A stretch of 64,000 nucleotides of DNA from Pseudomonas putida (lineage in GTDB: Bacteria > Pseudomonadota > Gammaproteobacteria > Pseudomonadales > Pseudomonadaceae): NCBI RefSeq assembly GCF_001976065.1, contig NZ_MNAH01000016.1, positions 4,135 through 68,134 on the forward strand, given 5' to 3'. This document shows, piece after piece, positions 9,145 through 18,541 of this stretch. Positions within the stretch are counted from its first letter, which is position 1. Each line of letters starts with the position of its first letter. The notes beneath the pieces are model-generated. The model was not told the DNA's origin and searched no databases. It was given only the letters and a program-made list of their open reading frames with translations. The position numbers were made by a program, and so were the translations under genes.

Positions 9145-12100
9145 CTAGCTCCTTGCCGCCTGTTTTTCAGCCAATGACAAGTGGTGATCATTAATTCGCG
9201 CACCTTCGCCTTCATCGTATTGCAGGCCGAGTGTGTACCAGGGAGCGGATTCGACGTCTTTGCCGCGGTCTTTGGTCCATTTGATATTGGGCATCCAGCG
9301 CAGGATACCGGCGCCTTTTTTGCCGACGTCGCGGGCATAAAGGAACGGGCGGATGTTAAGGCGCACACCGTCGTTGAGGTCGGGGGTCCAGCCTATGGAT
9401 TGTTCGGCCAGGGGCTTCCAGCGCACGAAGATGTCGTAGGGCTTTTCGCCTTCGAGCGCGGCTTCGAGCTCCCCCTTGAGAGCTTCAGCGGCCAGTAGGC
9501 GCTCCTGAGCGCCGTCTTCACCGTTGGCCATTCCGGTTTGTTGGGTGCGGATCCAGTCACCAAGGTAGGTGTAAATCAGACGCTCTAGGCCGGCTTTGTC
9601 GAGTTTGTGGTAGTTGACCAGGGCGCTAAAGCCGTCTTTAAGGCCGTCCCAGATGTGCCAGATAAACGGCCGGTGCTGAAATAGTTTGCAGTGCTGCTCG
9701 AAGAATTTATCGCGTAGCCACAAGCTGAGGGACTTGCTGCCGACGGTTTCCAGCAGACGGTTTTTCAGTGGCGTAGTCCAGGCATCACCGTAGGCGGCTT
9801 GCAGTAGAGCTTCAAGGCGTTGGTCGGCGGCCTTTTCACCGCGCACAGCAGGCAGGCAGACGATGCCATCGTCATCCGCATAAGCATCGAGCTGCTGGCA
9901 ACGCTGCGCCCAAGCGCGCTGCTCTGCGGCCAGTTCCATTTCCGAATCCATCTCCGCCGGCCAGCGGTAGCCGAGCAGACGGGCGACGGCGACTTGCAGC
10001 ACGCTGTCATCGACTCGCAGTTCGCTGTGGGCAGTCCACATTGCCTCTTCGTCCCAAATTACCGAGCCGCAGGGGTGGCCGTGGAAGATCCACTGGGTGG
10101 GGTCGTTGGTGTACGGCTTGGGCAGACCATTGGGATATTGTTCTTCGGCGACGTTTGTCCAGTGGACGATGTCGAAGGGGACTTTAACCATAGTTCCACT
10201 GGCCACTATGACGTTTTGATCAACCTCTCTTACACGATCATGAAACTCCGGTGACGCGCAGTATGCATATATCGCTTTGAGATCACTCATGTCACGAGGA
10301 ATGATCGCAGCCATCGACTTGTCATAGCGATTACCGAGGTAAAAAGAGCTTCGCAAACCTCTCATCAGCGCAATAGAAATGCCCTTCCTTTGCCATGCTT
10401 GCTGCCCACTCTGATCTTGATTATGAATTCTGTCACGGTATAGCTTATCCATACCTCTAACTCTGTTAGTCGCATAATCCCACGCAACCAACAAAGATAA
10501 ACCATCAAACATCACATCACTATTCTGGGCCGAAGATTGCAACCAGTCCCAATTGTGCGGCTTTCCGTCAAACTCCCAATAGCAACGCCCAAACTGTTCA
10601 AAACCACCTGTCCCCAACCCAAGAAAGCTGTCTGCGTGCTCAGCCAACAATGTCTCGGCTCCGAGTACATCTAAAGCAACGCGAGCATCTGGATTCTCCA
10701 ACTGCCTCCCCTGCTCCACACTCTTCACTTCATCCGTCAGCAACCCCGTCGCTTTCTCCGCCGCCGTGCGCGGTTCGGACACATCCACCCCGCGAATCCA
10801 GTTACCCGGCTCGCCACTATGAAGTAGATCCGCCGACTGGCCCGCCGCATTACCACGGCTCAGAGTAATTAGTGCAACGAACGCACCCGCTGCGGCTGAG
10901 GATTCAAACGCCCCTTCACCCATCCGCACAATCAAATGCCAGCTGTCGTTCTGCAACAGCTTTTCGCGGAATTTGCGGTAGCTGGTCAGGAACAACCAGT
11001 TCTGCGGCAAGACAATGCTGGCTGCCCCCCCCTGCACACAGAACTCCAGACAGCGATCGAGAAATACTGTGGCCAGATCGTTCTTGCCTGCGGGATAATA
11101 GGCCTCGCAATAGTCCTTGAGGATCTCATGCTGCTTACCACGCGCCAGGTACGGCACGTTGGTAATCACCCAGGTGTACTGCCCGGCCAGAAGCTCGGCG
11201 GCCTTGGCCAGGCCTTGAGCGACGACACCCGCTTCCAGACGGTTAGTGTGGGCAGAGATCTCTCCGTCGGCCTCGCTGTGCTGTTTTATTTGTTCCTGCG
11301 AGAGCGCCTCGCCCAGCAGTTGCTGCAATTCGCTCCACTGGGTGATTTGTGCTGCCTTGCTACGGCGCGGGTTGATCAGGCTGCCGAGCACCGGCGCATC
11401 TTGGAAGGTCTGATACATCCAGTCCAGGGCGATGGTGAGGTTCTGTTTGCCGGCCCTACGGCTGAGCTCTTTCCACTCTTCGCGAGCGGCGGCGATGGAC
11501 AGTCCACTACAGGCCAGGTGCAATTCCGGCAGGCTGCGGTAGCCACCGGCCTGCGGGTAACGCCAGGCTTCCAGCGCAACAGCAAAGGCAGCCAGCTCCA
11601 CGCAGCGTTGGTCCAACTCCAGGCCGTGTAGGTTGTCGCTGAGTACGCGGTCGATGGCCTGTTGCGCCGTGAGGCTCTCGGCCTGCATGCGCATAGGCAC
11701 CAGCATCAAGAAGGCGGCCACCAGAAAATGGCCAGAGCCGCAGCAGGGGTCGAGGGCTTTCAGTTCACTCAGCTGTTTAGGCCAAGCATCGAAGGTGCCA
11801 GAGGCGGGTTGCCATTGCTGGGTCGTTTCATCTTTCACAAAGCGCAGATAACTCAGTGGCGCGCCGGGGATGGCGGCTTTGTCGCGCAGTTCCTGTTCGC
11901 TATTGGCGTGCTGCCAGTCGCTGTCACTCAGGCGCTGGCCGGCCCACCAGGCACCCAGACTGTTATCGAGCAGAAAACTGACCATATAGGGCTCGGTAAA
12001 CAGCTGGGTGACCGGCGAGAGTTCGTCGGCACCTATCTTGACTTCGGACTTGTTGACCTCTTCCTTGCGCTTGCTCTGCCAGAACTGATAAACCCAACCG

Positions 12101-12672
12101 AGGCTGTCCTGGGCCTGAAAGGTTTCTAAGGCCAGGCCAGTCCCCAGTTGCTCCAGGCTGCGCTGATGTTCTGGGGCAAGCTCCAGCTCGAACACTGGCG
12201 AATCAATGCGGAAGATCTGCGGTAGCATCTTCGAGGCCAGCACCCCAGCCAGCTCCCAACCGCTCTGGCAACGGCGTTCAAGTTCGTCGCGAGCCACATC
12301 CGGGTCTTGCACCAGCTCGTTGCATTCGGCCAGGGTCAAGTGCGTGTGCTCGTCATACATGAGCAGGTTGTTCTGTTCCAAAAAGCGCGCAAACAACATG
12401 CGGTGCCAGTGTTCGTAAGCGACTTCGGTGACCAGCTTATGGATCGTTTGCTGTCCATTGGCGTCTTTGCTGTCACCCAACTGGCGCCCATGGGCACGCA
12501 GGCGGGTGCGCAGTTTTCGCTGCTCATCATTCAGGTAGTCGGCCGGTTTAGCATCACCTACGCCCAGTCGCTTGAGGGCCTGGGTGGCAGCCTGCTCGGC
12601 AATGTCACGGGCTTTGACCACGGTGGTTTCCAGCGCACGCCGCAGGGCTTTATCGAGGGGCAGTCGAGTCAT
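9145..12672 (-). CDS. pglX: BREX type I adenine-specific DNA methyltransferase PglX
   Basis: A 1,175-residue class 1 N6-adenine methyltransferase that marks host DNA and gives BREX its target specificity. SAM-binding motif I is DPCCGSGHF (308-316). The catalytic motif is NVPY (505-508), a variant of NPPY. The C-terminal half should hold the target-recognition domain. There, residues about 664-827 (bases about 10190-10680) are encoded by clearly lower-GC DNA (about 40-48% per 60-base line, against about 60% around it), suggesting a swapped specificity segment. Its ATG overlaps the brxC stop codon by one base. The reading frame is intact. Confidence 0.95.
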   Translation of the reverse strand: MTRLPLDKALRRALETTVVKARDIAEQAATQALKRLGVGDAKPADYLNDEQRKLRTRLRAHGRQLGDSKDANGQQTIHKLVTEVAYEHWHRMLFARFLEQNNLLMYDEHTHLTLAECNELVQDPDVARDELERRCQSGWELAGVLASKMLPQIFRIDSPVFELELAPEHQRSLEQLGTGLALETFQAQDSLGWVYQFWQSKRKEEVNKSEVKIGADELSPVTQLFTEPYMVSFLLDNSLGAWWAGQRLSDSDWQHANSEQELRDKAAIPGAPLSYLRFVKDETTQQWQPASGTFDAWPKQLSELKALDPCCGSGHFLVAAFLMLVPMRMQAESLTAQQAIDRVLSDNLHGLELDQRCVELAAFAVALEAWRYPQAGGYRSLPELHLACSGLSIAAAREEWKELSRRAGKQNLTIALDWMYQTFQDAPVLGSLINPRRSKAAQITQWSELQQLLGEALSQEQIKQHSEADGEISAHTNRLEAGVVAQGLAKAAELLAGQYTWVITNVPYLARGKQHEILKDYCEAYYPAGKNDLATVFLDRCLEFCVQGGAASIVLPQNWLFLTSYRKFREKLLQNDSWHLIVRMGEGAFESSAAAGAFVALITLSRGNAAGQSADLLHSGEPGNWIRGVDVSEPRTAAEKATGLLTDEVKSVEQGRQLENPDARVALDVLGAETLLAEHADSFLGLGTGGFEQFGRCYWEFDGKPHNWDWLQSSAQNSDVMFDGLSLLVAWDYATNRVRGMDKLYRDRIHNQDQSGQQAWQRKGISIALMRGLRSSFYLGNRYDKSMAAIIPRDMSDLKAIYAYCASPEFHDRVREVDQNVIVASGTMVKVPFDIVHWTNVAEEQYPNGLPKPYTNDPTQWIFHGHPCGSVIWDEEAMWTAHSELRVDDSVLQVAVARLLGYRWPAEMDSEMELAAEQRAWAQRCQQLDAYADDDGIVCLPAVRGEKAADQRLEALLQAAYGDAWTTPLKNRLLETVGSKSLSLWLRDKFFEQHCKLFQHRPFIWHIWDGLKDGFSALVNYHKLDKAGLERLIYTYLGDWIRTQQTGMANGEDGAQERLLAAEALKGELEAALEGEKPYDIFVRWKPLAEQSIGWTPDLNDGVRLNIRPFLYARDVGKKGAGILRWMPNIKWTKDRGKDVESAPWYTLGLQYDEGEGARINDHHLSLAEKQAARS

Positions 12673-15600
12673 CAGAAGGTCACCGGTCCGTCGTTAATTT
12701 TGTCCAGGATTTGTTGCTTCACTTCTGCCAGCCAGGTGTCGACGTCGGCCTCGGTCTCAAATGTTTTGCGCGGCAGGCTGATGCGCTGCAGTTTGGGTTG
12801 CAGCAGTTGAACGGCTTCCATGCGTGCACTATCGAATTTACTGGACAGCGATTCAGTGCGATCGGTCCACTGCTCCAAGCTGACGTCATTGAGGCTGTCG
12901 ATGATGGCTTCGGCGTCGTTCAGCACCGGTTGCGCCAAGGTAAGCAGTTTACGTTTGCCGAGGATGTCGCTTTTTTGCTGCTCACTGAGTTGCTGCCAGT
13001 GGCTGTCGCCCTGCAGTTGAATCAGGCATTCGGCATACCGTTCCTGATAGGCCTGCACATGGAACTGTATGGCATCGCGCAGCTTATTGACCAACTGCTG
13101 AACCAGGCCGGATACCGGATTGGGTTCATCCAGCAGGGATCGATGGCTGACTATGGCATCCACCTCGGTCTGGATAGCAGCATGGAAAGACAGACCACGA
13201 CTAAGATCGAGTAAGTTTTTGAGCAGCGCCCAATCACCGCGCCGAGCTTCGATAAGTCGGGCAATATCGGCCCAGGCCTTGATCGCCTGTTTGATGGCGT
13301 CTTGCTCATCGAGCACATGCTTGAGTTGTGCATTACCAGAGTGACGCGCCAGCTCATCGAAGATACGGCTGTCGGGGGTTTTCGGCAGAGGGGCCTCCCC
13401 CCCTGCTCGCTTGGCCAGTTCACGGCCTTTTTCAGCTAGAAGGGGCAGTTTGGTAGCTTCTTCACCGGGCTGGCAATCGATGCCGCTGCTGCTGAGCACA
13501 CCGCGTATTTTGATCAAGTCTACCGGGCGGATGGTGATGCTTTCCGGCTTAAAGCTGGTCTGGGTGATCTGCTTGCGATCCAGCGTTGTGGCAGTAACCG
13601 GGTTGTTGCGGTTGTCGTAGGCAATGAGAATACCGGTGGCCATCAGAATGGCTAGGCCTCCGTCGATGGCGTCCTGCGGCCAGCCGTAGGGGGCCGCGAG
13701 AAAGTGCTCACGAATCTCGTTACCTTTTTTCGACACACCAATATAGCGCTTAATGGCAGCGCACACGGGCTGCTGCTCGGCATCACCGCTGTAGCTCAGC
13801 GCTTCCAGGGCATTTTGCCCACCCTCTTTGCTCGCGCGGTCGTACACCTTACCCCAGCCGGTATGGTCAGCGGCATCGAAGTCGCGGTAGAGGCGAATCA
13901 GCGAGGCTTTAGCAGCAGTTTCTACCCGGTCGGCAATAGTGTTGCCGTCTACTTCGTTACCGCCGGCCTGAAGCACCTGCACGCCGTCGAAAATTTCGCG
14001 CAGCAGTGCTTGTACCTGCTTTTGCGCATCGCGGTAGCGGGTTTCCATCGCACTACGGGCATCTTTGCCGGCATCGGTATTGGGGATGCCGCGCTTTTCC
14101 AGAGTGGCATGAGCGGCGTTCTCAGCGATGATGGCGCTGGTCAGCTCGGAGCGGTTGCGCGCCGGTACAAAGACGAAAATAGTCGGCTCGCCCGGCTGCC
14201 GGCTGCGGGCATCGGCGAGGAAGCTCTTCTCATCAATACTCCACCCGTCCTGTACCCAGGCGTATACTTTTTCTTTGGCGTCTTTGGGCAGCTCGGAGTC
14301 AAAGCAAGGGATCACTTGGCGCGGCTCATTGCACTTGCCCTGGGTGAGACGCACCTGGGCTACCTGGCGGCGCAGTTCTTTGTGCAACAGGTCTACGCGG
14401 ATATTTTCGATACGCTGCATATTGCCGCGCAGGTCAGCTTCTTCCTGACGAAGAGTGTCGTACCATTGCGCACTCTCCTGAGTTTGCAGACGAAACTCGG
14501 TGCCGGTGCTGGTTTGCATAGGCATAACAAGGCCTTCGTCGGCCAATGCCTGCAGCAGTTTGGGCACGCTGGTACGAATAGAATCCTTGCCGCTATTGAG
14601 GTCATCAATCAGCAGGTCAGCCAGCATGTCGGGGGTGGCCCGCACTCCGCAGTCGGCGGTGGGATCTGAGGGCAGTTTACCGATCAGCAGCACCAGCCCG
14701 AGAATGCGCGACTTGAGCTTGTCGTCAGCATCGCCGGCGGACAGGCGACCAATGGTTTCGGCGATTTCTTTGGAGATGACGCCGGTCTGTAGCAGGTTGA
14801 CGGCGATCTGGTTGTAAATGAAGTCCGCCGGCACCACATGGCCCAGCGGCAGATCGGCGGTGGCCTGGGCGGCTTCGTGGATGACCTTGAGCTGGTTACG
14901 CAATTGCGAAACAGTGCCGGTGGTGTCGACAATACGCAGCACTCGCTCCCAGAAGCGGCGGCGCACAGGCAGCAGCGGGTAATCGGCCAACATGACTTTT
15001 TCGTCATCCTGGTGATGCTCGATTTTGGTACCACGCAGCTGGCGCGAGATCTCGCCCAGATGCGATTGCAACATCTGCTCCAACTGCGGCTTGGCCGAGG
15101 CTTTTTTCAGCAGGATGACCTTACGGATCACCGACTCGACATCGGTATCGGACAGCTGAATTGGAATCTGGAAGCGACCAAGCAGACGCTGCAGATTAGG
15201 CATGCCCGACAGGGCGCTCTGGCCGGTGGCAACAAACAGCAGCTTATTCTGAAAGACGGAATGCTTGCAGCAGGTTTCTACCACTTCTTGGACTTGATGC
15301 GCTTTGTCAGTATCGGAGCCGACGTACTGTTGCACCTCATCGAGCACCACCAGGGTGAGCGGGAACTGGCCTTGCGAAGCTAAGGCATCGTGGATGGCGT
15401 CGACCATCTGCTGGTTGGTGACATCCTGGACATTGGGGTACTGCTCGCGCAGCAGCTGGCGCACACCTTTAACATCATCGCCTAGCGTACTGTCCACCTC
15501 AAGCAATGCTCCTGCAATGCTGCGGGAGACGTATAAGTCTTCCAGTTCGTCGTCCCAGCTATCTCCCGCGGTTTCGACCTTGTCTTTGACTCGATCAAAG

Positions 15601-16136
15601 ATACCCTGCTTTTTCAGCCACAGCACAAAGCGGGCCTGATGGTACTGCTCGGGTAGATCGGCGGACTTGAACACAATGTTGAGCAAAGCCAGGCGCACGT
15701 TGTTGTTGGCGCCGGAGCCAAGAGTACCGGAGGCAGCATGCAGACCGCCGTGGCGGTTCGCGGCGTTGCTCAGCTCCTTGAAGTGGTCTTTGACGTCCTG
15801 CGGCAAATCGGCAATATCGCGAGCAGAGACGCCATCGCTGAACGGCTGGTTAGTCCACAACGCGCGTAGCATCTTGGCCAGGTGCGATTTACCTGAACCG
15901 AAGAAGCCGGAGATCCAGACGCCGGGCTGTTCGTGCTGACCGCCCAAATTGCGCAGGTAGGCAGACAGAATCTTATCAAGACCGGCTTGGTATTCACCGT
16001 CGCAGACGAAGGTTTGCAGCTCGTAGCGCAAGGTCTTGAGTGCCTGGGCTGACTGGTCGTCCTTTACTTCGGCCACGCCGTTGTTTTCCAGACGGTTCTG
16101 CTGGGGGTCGAGCTGGTAAATCTCGCGGTTCAACAT
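12672..16136 (-). CDS. brxC: BREX type I protein BrxC (large P-loop ATPase)
   Basis: A 1,154-residue ATPase. Walker A is GFFGSGKSHL (77-86) and Walker B LVVLDE (262-267), in an AAA+/STAND-like N-terminal region. The long helical remainder includes acidic and coiled stretches. BrxC is a core BREX subunit required for defence; its mechanism is not fully known. GGGAG nine bases before the ATG at 16136 supports the start. A 65-bp gap, the largest inside the operon, separates it from brxB. Its stop overlaps the pglX start (TGATG). Confidence 0.95.
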   Translation of the reverse strand: MLNREIYQLDPQQNRLENNGVAEVKDDQSAQALKTLRYELQTFVCDGEYQAGLDKILSAYLRNLGGQHEQPGVWISGFFGSGKSHLAKMLRALWTNQPFSDGVSARDIADLPQDVKDHFKELSNAANRHGGLHAASGTLGSGANNNVRLALLNIVFKSADLPEQYHQARFVLWLKKQGIFDRVKDKVETAGDSWDDELEDLYVSRSIAGALLEVDSTLGDDVKGVRQLLREQYPNVQDVTNQQMVDAIHDALASQGQFPLTLVVLDEVQQYVGSDTDKAHQVQEVVETCCKHSVFQNKLLFVATGQSALSGMPNLQRLLGRFQIPIQLSDTDVESVIRKVILLKKASAKPQLEQMLQSHLGEISRQLRGTKIEHHQDDEKVMLADYPLLPVRRRFWERVLRIVDTTGTVSQLRNQLKVIHEAAQATADLPLGHVVPADFIYNQIAVNLLQTGVISKEIAETIGRLSAGDADDKLKSRILGLVLLIGKLPSDPTADCGVRATPDMLADLLIDDLNSGKDSIRTSVPKLLQALADEGLVMPMQTSTGTEFRLQTQESAQWYDTLRQEEADLRGNMQRIENIRVDLLHKELRRQVAQVRLTQGKCNEPRQVIPCFDSELPKDAKEKVYAWVQDGWSIDEKSFLADARSRQPGEPTIFVFVPARNRSELTSAIIAENAAHATLEKRGIPNTDAGKDARSAMETRYRDAQKQVQALLREIFDGVQVLQAGGNEVDGNTIADRVETAAKASLIRLYRDFDAADHTGWGKVYDRASKEGGQNALEALSYSGDAEQQPVCAAIKRYIGVSKKGNEIREHFLAAPYGWPQDAIDGGLAILMATGILIAYDNRNNPVTATTLDRKQITQTSFKPESITIRPVDLIKIRGVLSSSGIDCQPGEEATKLPLLAEKGRELAKRAGGEAPLPKTPDSRIFDELARHSGNAQLKHVLDEQDAIKQAIKAWADIARLIEARRGDWALLKNLLDLSRGLSFHAAIQTEVDAIVSHRSLLDEPNPVSGLVQQLVNKLRDAIQFHVQAYQERYAECLIQLQGDSHWQQLSEQQKSDILGKRKLLTLAQPVLNDAEAIIDSLNDVSLEQWTDRTESLSSKFDSARMEAVQLLQPKLQRISLPRKTFETEADVDTWLAEVKQQILDKINDGPVTF

Positions 16137-16201
16137 CCTGGGCGTACTCCCTTTGCGCCTACTGCGCCAATCTGTGCGTTAGTGTCTTTATACGGCTGAA
16201 T

Positions 16202-16747
16202 TCAGTTGTCAGCGGTGATCGCGGTAGCCTGGTAACCCCAGCCGTCGCGGGCATCGAGCAAGCGGTAGCCGTTATTGATGTACTCGCCAGGGAAAAGTAC
16301 CAAAAGGCGCCCTGGGACATGCTCAGCCAACTGCTTTACAAAGTCAGAGACGGAGGCAAAACCAAACAGAGTGCCGCAGCCCATGAGCGCGACGACGGTC
16401 TTTTCATCGGTTTGGCTGTTGATTCTCTCTGCTAGCTCTTCGACCGACTGGCGAACAAAGGTCTTGTACTTGGGAGCCAGGGTATCCGGGTCTTCAAAGT
16501 AGTCTTCGCGGTACTTCTGCTTGGCCATCCAGTCAGAGAACAGGCGGGTAACATCCAGCTCCAGCCACGGGTGGCCGGCGCCTTCAGTGGCCAGTCGAAA
16601 CTCTTCAACCCTGGCACGCAGTTTGAGTTCGTCTTCTTTGTGGTAAACCGCAAACAACACCCGCTGCTCATTGGCCAAACCCTTCAACCAGGGCAGGCTG
16701 ATATGGCTGGTGTAGCTCTTGATAAGGCGGTTCAATCGGTTACTCAT
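16202..16747 (-). CDS. brxB: BREX type I protein BrxB (DUF1788)
   Basis: A 181-residue protein of the DUF1788/BrxB family: small, soluble and without obvious catalytic motifs. The conserved features are the N-terminal segment starting MSNRLNRLIKSY, the central VVALMGCGTLFGF stretch and the GRLLVLFPGEY near the C-terminus. It is a core BREX component that acts with BrxC, PglX and PglZ. It overlaps the end of brxA by 8 bp, so translation is coupled. Confidence 0.92.
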   Translation of the reverse strand: MSNRLNRLIKSYTSHISLPWLKGLANEQRVLFAVYHKEDELKLRARVEEFRLATEGAGHPWLELDVTRLFSDWMAKQKYREDYFEDPDTLAPKYKTFVRQSVEELAERINSQTDEKTVVALMGCGTLFGFASVSDFVKQLAEHVPGRLLVLFPGEYINNGYRLLDARDGWGYQATAITADN

Positions 16748-17519
16748 ACAACCAGGACTCCTCTTCCTTGGTCAGGTAGTCGGGAAAAGTCACTTCCACC
16801 ACTTCACTGGAGTGTTTGAAATTAATCATCCCGCTGTAGCTGGCCTGACGGGCCAACTCCAGCAATCGCTCCTGGCGGCTGCTAAGCAGGAGGGTCCACT
16901 TGCTGGTAAACAGCCGGTTGCCGGTGGCGCCCTGCAGATAAGCGAGAAACAAGGCAAACACAACGTTGACCGGGCGCACGTCGGGTTCATCACGGTGCTT
17001 TTTAATCCGCCCTTTCAGAAAGCCCGCATTCGTCCAGGTGCCGTTGACGTTCTGCGCCAGTGATTTGAGCATCGCTTTGCTGTAGCGATCCGGGCATTGT
17101 TCGTCCAGCGCCTGCTCCATTTCCTCACGGGGCAGCCATTGACCTGGCGCCAGAGAAAGAATCTTGTCCTGGGACAGTTGCAGCAGTGGGTCCCGAGCCA
17201 GCGCCATTTGGCAAGCAAGCATGGGTCTTGCCGATTCGTCGCTTTCCCATAAACGGCGAAAGGTCCGAAACAACGGGATAGTGACATCCATGCCATAAAG
17301 GTCGATGAGATGTCGCCACGTCAGTTTTCTTGCCTTCTCGGTCGGCTTATGTAGGACGTTGAAGAGCTCTATGTCTTCCTGGTATTGGGCTGAGATTGTC
17401 TCAACGCCGCGACCATGAAACAGCTCGGTAATCTCTGCCAGCATCATAGTGCGGGCGGAATGGGCACCGTTGCGGCCGAACTTGAAGCCGAATTTTTGTT
17501 GGGATTCAGTCGAGCTCAT
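16740..17519 (-). CDS. brxA: BREX type I protein BrxA (DUF1819)
   Basis: A 259-residue DUF1819/BrxA protein, a small helical DNA-binding BREX component. The family is recognised by the N-terminal SARTMMLAEITELF, the helical middle and the C-terminal SKWTLLLSSRQERLLELARQ. It is somewhat longer than the roughly 200 residues common for BrxA. Its start codon overlaps the brxR stop (TGATG), so brxR and brxA are translationally linked. It overlaps brxB at its other end. Confidence 0.9.
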   Translation of the reverse strand: MSSTESQQKFGFKFGRNGAHSARTMMLAEITELFHGRGVETISAQYQEDIELFNVLHKPTEKARKLTWRHLIDLYGMDVTIPLFRTFRRLWESDESARPMLACQMALARDPLLQLSQDKILSLAPGQWLPREEMEQALDEQCPDRYSKAMLKSLAQNVNGTWTNAGFLKGRIKKHRDEPDVRPVNVVFALFLAYLQGATGNRLFTSKWTLLLSSRQERLLELARQASYSGMINFKHSSEVVEVTFPDYLTKEEESWLYE

Positions 17520-18412
17520 CAGAGGCCATTCTCATCGTAAAAGCCTGGGGCAATGTACAGGTTGACCTGGTTAGCGACCCCCTCGGGGTCACGCAACGCC
17601 AGTTGATACTCATCAGGGTGCAATGATGCCTTGGGACTGCAGTCAACGCCCCAACGCCGCAGCAGATAGCCGGCCATTACTGCCCGGACTGACAGCTTGA
17701 TGGATTGCCCGGATTCGAGACCATAATCCAGCTCGATGGCACGGGAATAGGTCGCGCGGGGGTGCGGGATCAGCTCCAGCTCCACTTCACGATTCCACTC
17801 CCGATCCTGAGCCAAAGACTCAACCGTTGCATCGATCAAGCCGTCCACTTCGTCTGCGACGGTGATGCGGGTCAGCACAAAATCCCTGAACTCGGAATGC
17901 GCTCTACAGTAGGCGCGCGTATGCCAGCGCTGGCCAGTATTGACCAAGCTGTGCGGCACAATTTCACGTGTAGATTCACCGTTGCTAACAGACACATACC
18001 GGATAGTCAGCGCCTTGGCGGCATATATGGCACGAGATACCGCTGCCAGAATATCTAGATCGGGCTGATTTAGTATCGGCGCAGAGTCAACAAGAATCGG
18101 CTGGTCGCAGGCTTCCAACCCCACCCCTTGGCCCCAGGTCAGGGTTTGCAGGGTATGTTCACAATCATAGATGAACAGCGGCTGGAAGCATCTAGCCCGG
18201 CGATACACCTTGTCACTGTGATCATAATCCAAGTTATCAGGTGCCAACTGACGGTAGAGAGTGAAGTCCCGAGTGGCGTTTGACAGTGCAATGCCAAAGC
18301 GGAGAACCAGATCCTGCCGGGACACCTGACCACGAAAACGCGCTAGGAAATCGATCTGCCAAAGGCGTTCGCGTTGATTAGGTGAGGCTCCACCCGGTGC
18401 CAGATTCGGCAT
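17519..18412 (-). CDS. brxR: WYL-domain transcriptional regulator of BREX (BrxR-like)
   Basis: A 297-residue regulator with an N-terminal winged helix-turn-helix (about residues 10-70), a WYL domain around residues 125-210 (RYVSVSNGES, then RWHTRAYC, FVLTRI) and a WCX-like C-terminal extension. BrxR proteins repress their own BREX operon and are thought to sense a nucleotide ligand through the WYL domain. It is the first gene of the operon. A 7-bp inverted repeat about 25-50 bp upstream (18438-18463) is a candidate operator. The assignment rests on domain order and synteny. Confidence 0.88.
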   Translation of the reverse strand: MPNLAPGGASPNQRERLWQIDFLARFRGQVSRQDLVLRFGIALSNATRDFTLYRQLAPDNLDYDHSDKVYRRARCFQPLFIYDCEHTLQTLTWGQGVGLEACDQPILVDSAPILNQPDLDILAAVSRAIYAAKALTIRYVSVSNGESTREIVPHSLVNTGQRWHTRAYCRAHSEFRDFVLTRITVADEVDGLIDATVESLAQDREWNREVELELIPHPRATYSRAIELDYGLESGQSIKLSVRAVMAGYLLRRWGVDCSPKASLHPDEYQLALRDPEGVANQVNLYIAPGFYDENGL

Positions 18413-18437
18413 TTAAATTGATCCTTGTCCACACTGC

Positions 18438-18463
18438 CATCATTAGTCATGCTAAAAATGATG
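18438..18463 (-). promoter_or_regulatory. Candidate BrxR operator (inverted repeat)
   Basis: CATCATT (18438-18444) and AATGATG (18457-18463) are perfect inverted half-sites with 12 bp between them, centred about 38 bp upstream of brxR in an AT-rich stretch. BrxR homologues dimerise on such repeats in front of their own gene. The spacing and role are inferred, and a convincing -35/-10 pair could not be fixed. Confidence 0.45.
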
Positions 18464-18541
18464 ATAACAGGGCATCTGAGCGACGAACCAGGGATTTCGA
18501 TAACGTTGCACCTCTACTCGAGTCAAGACCAGAGGCGTGGT

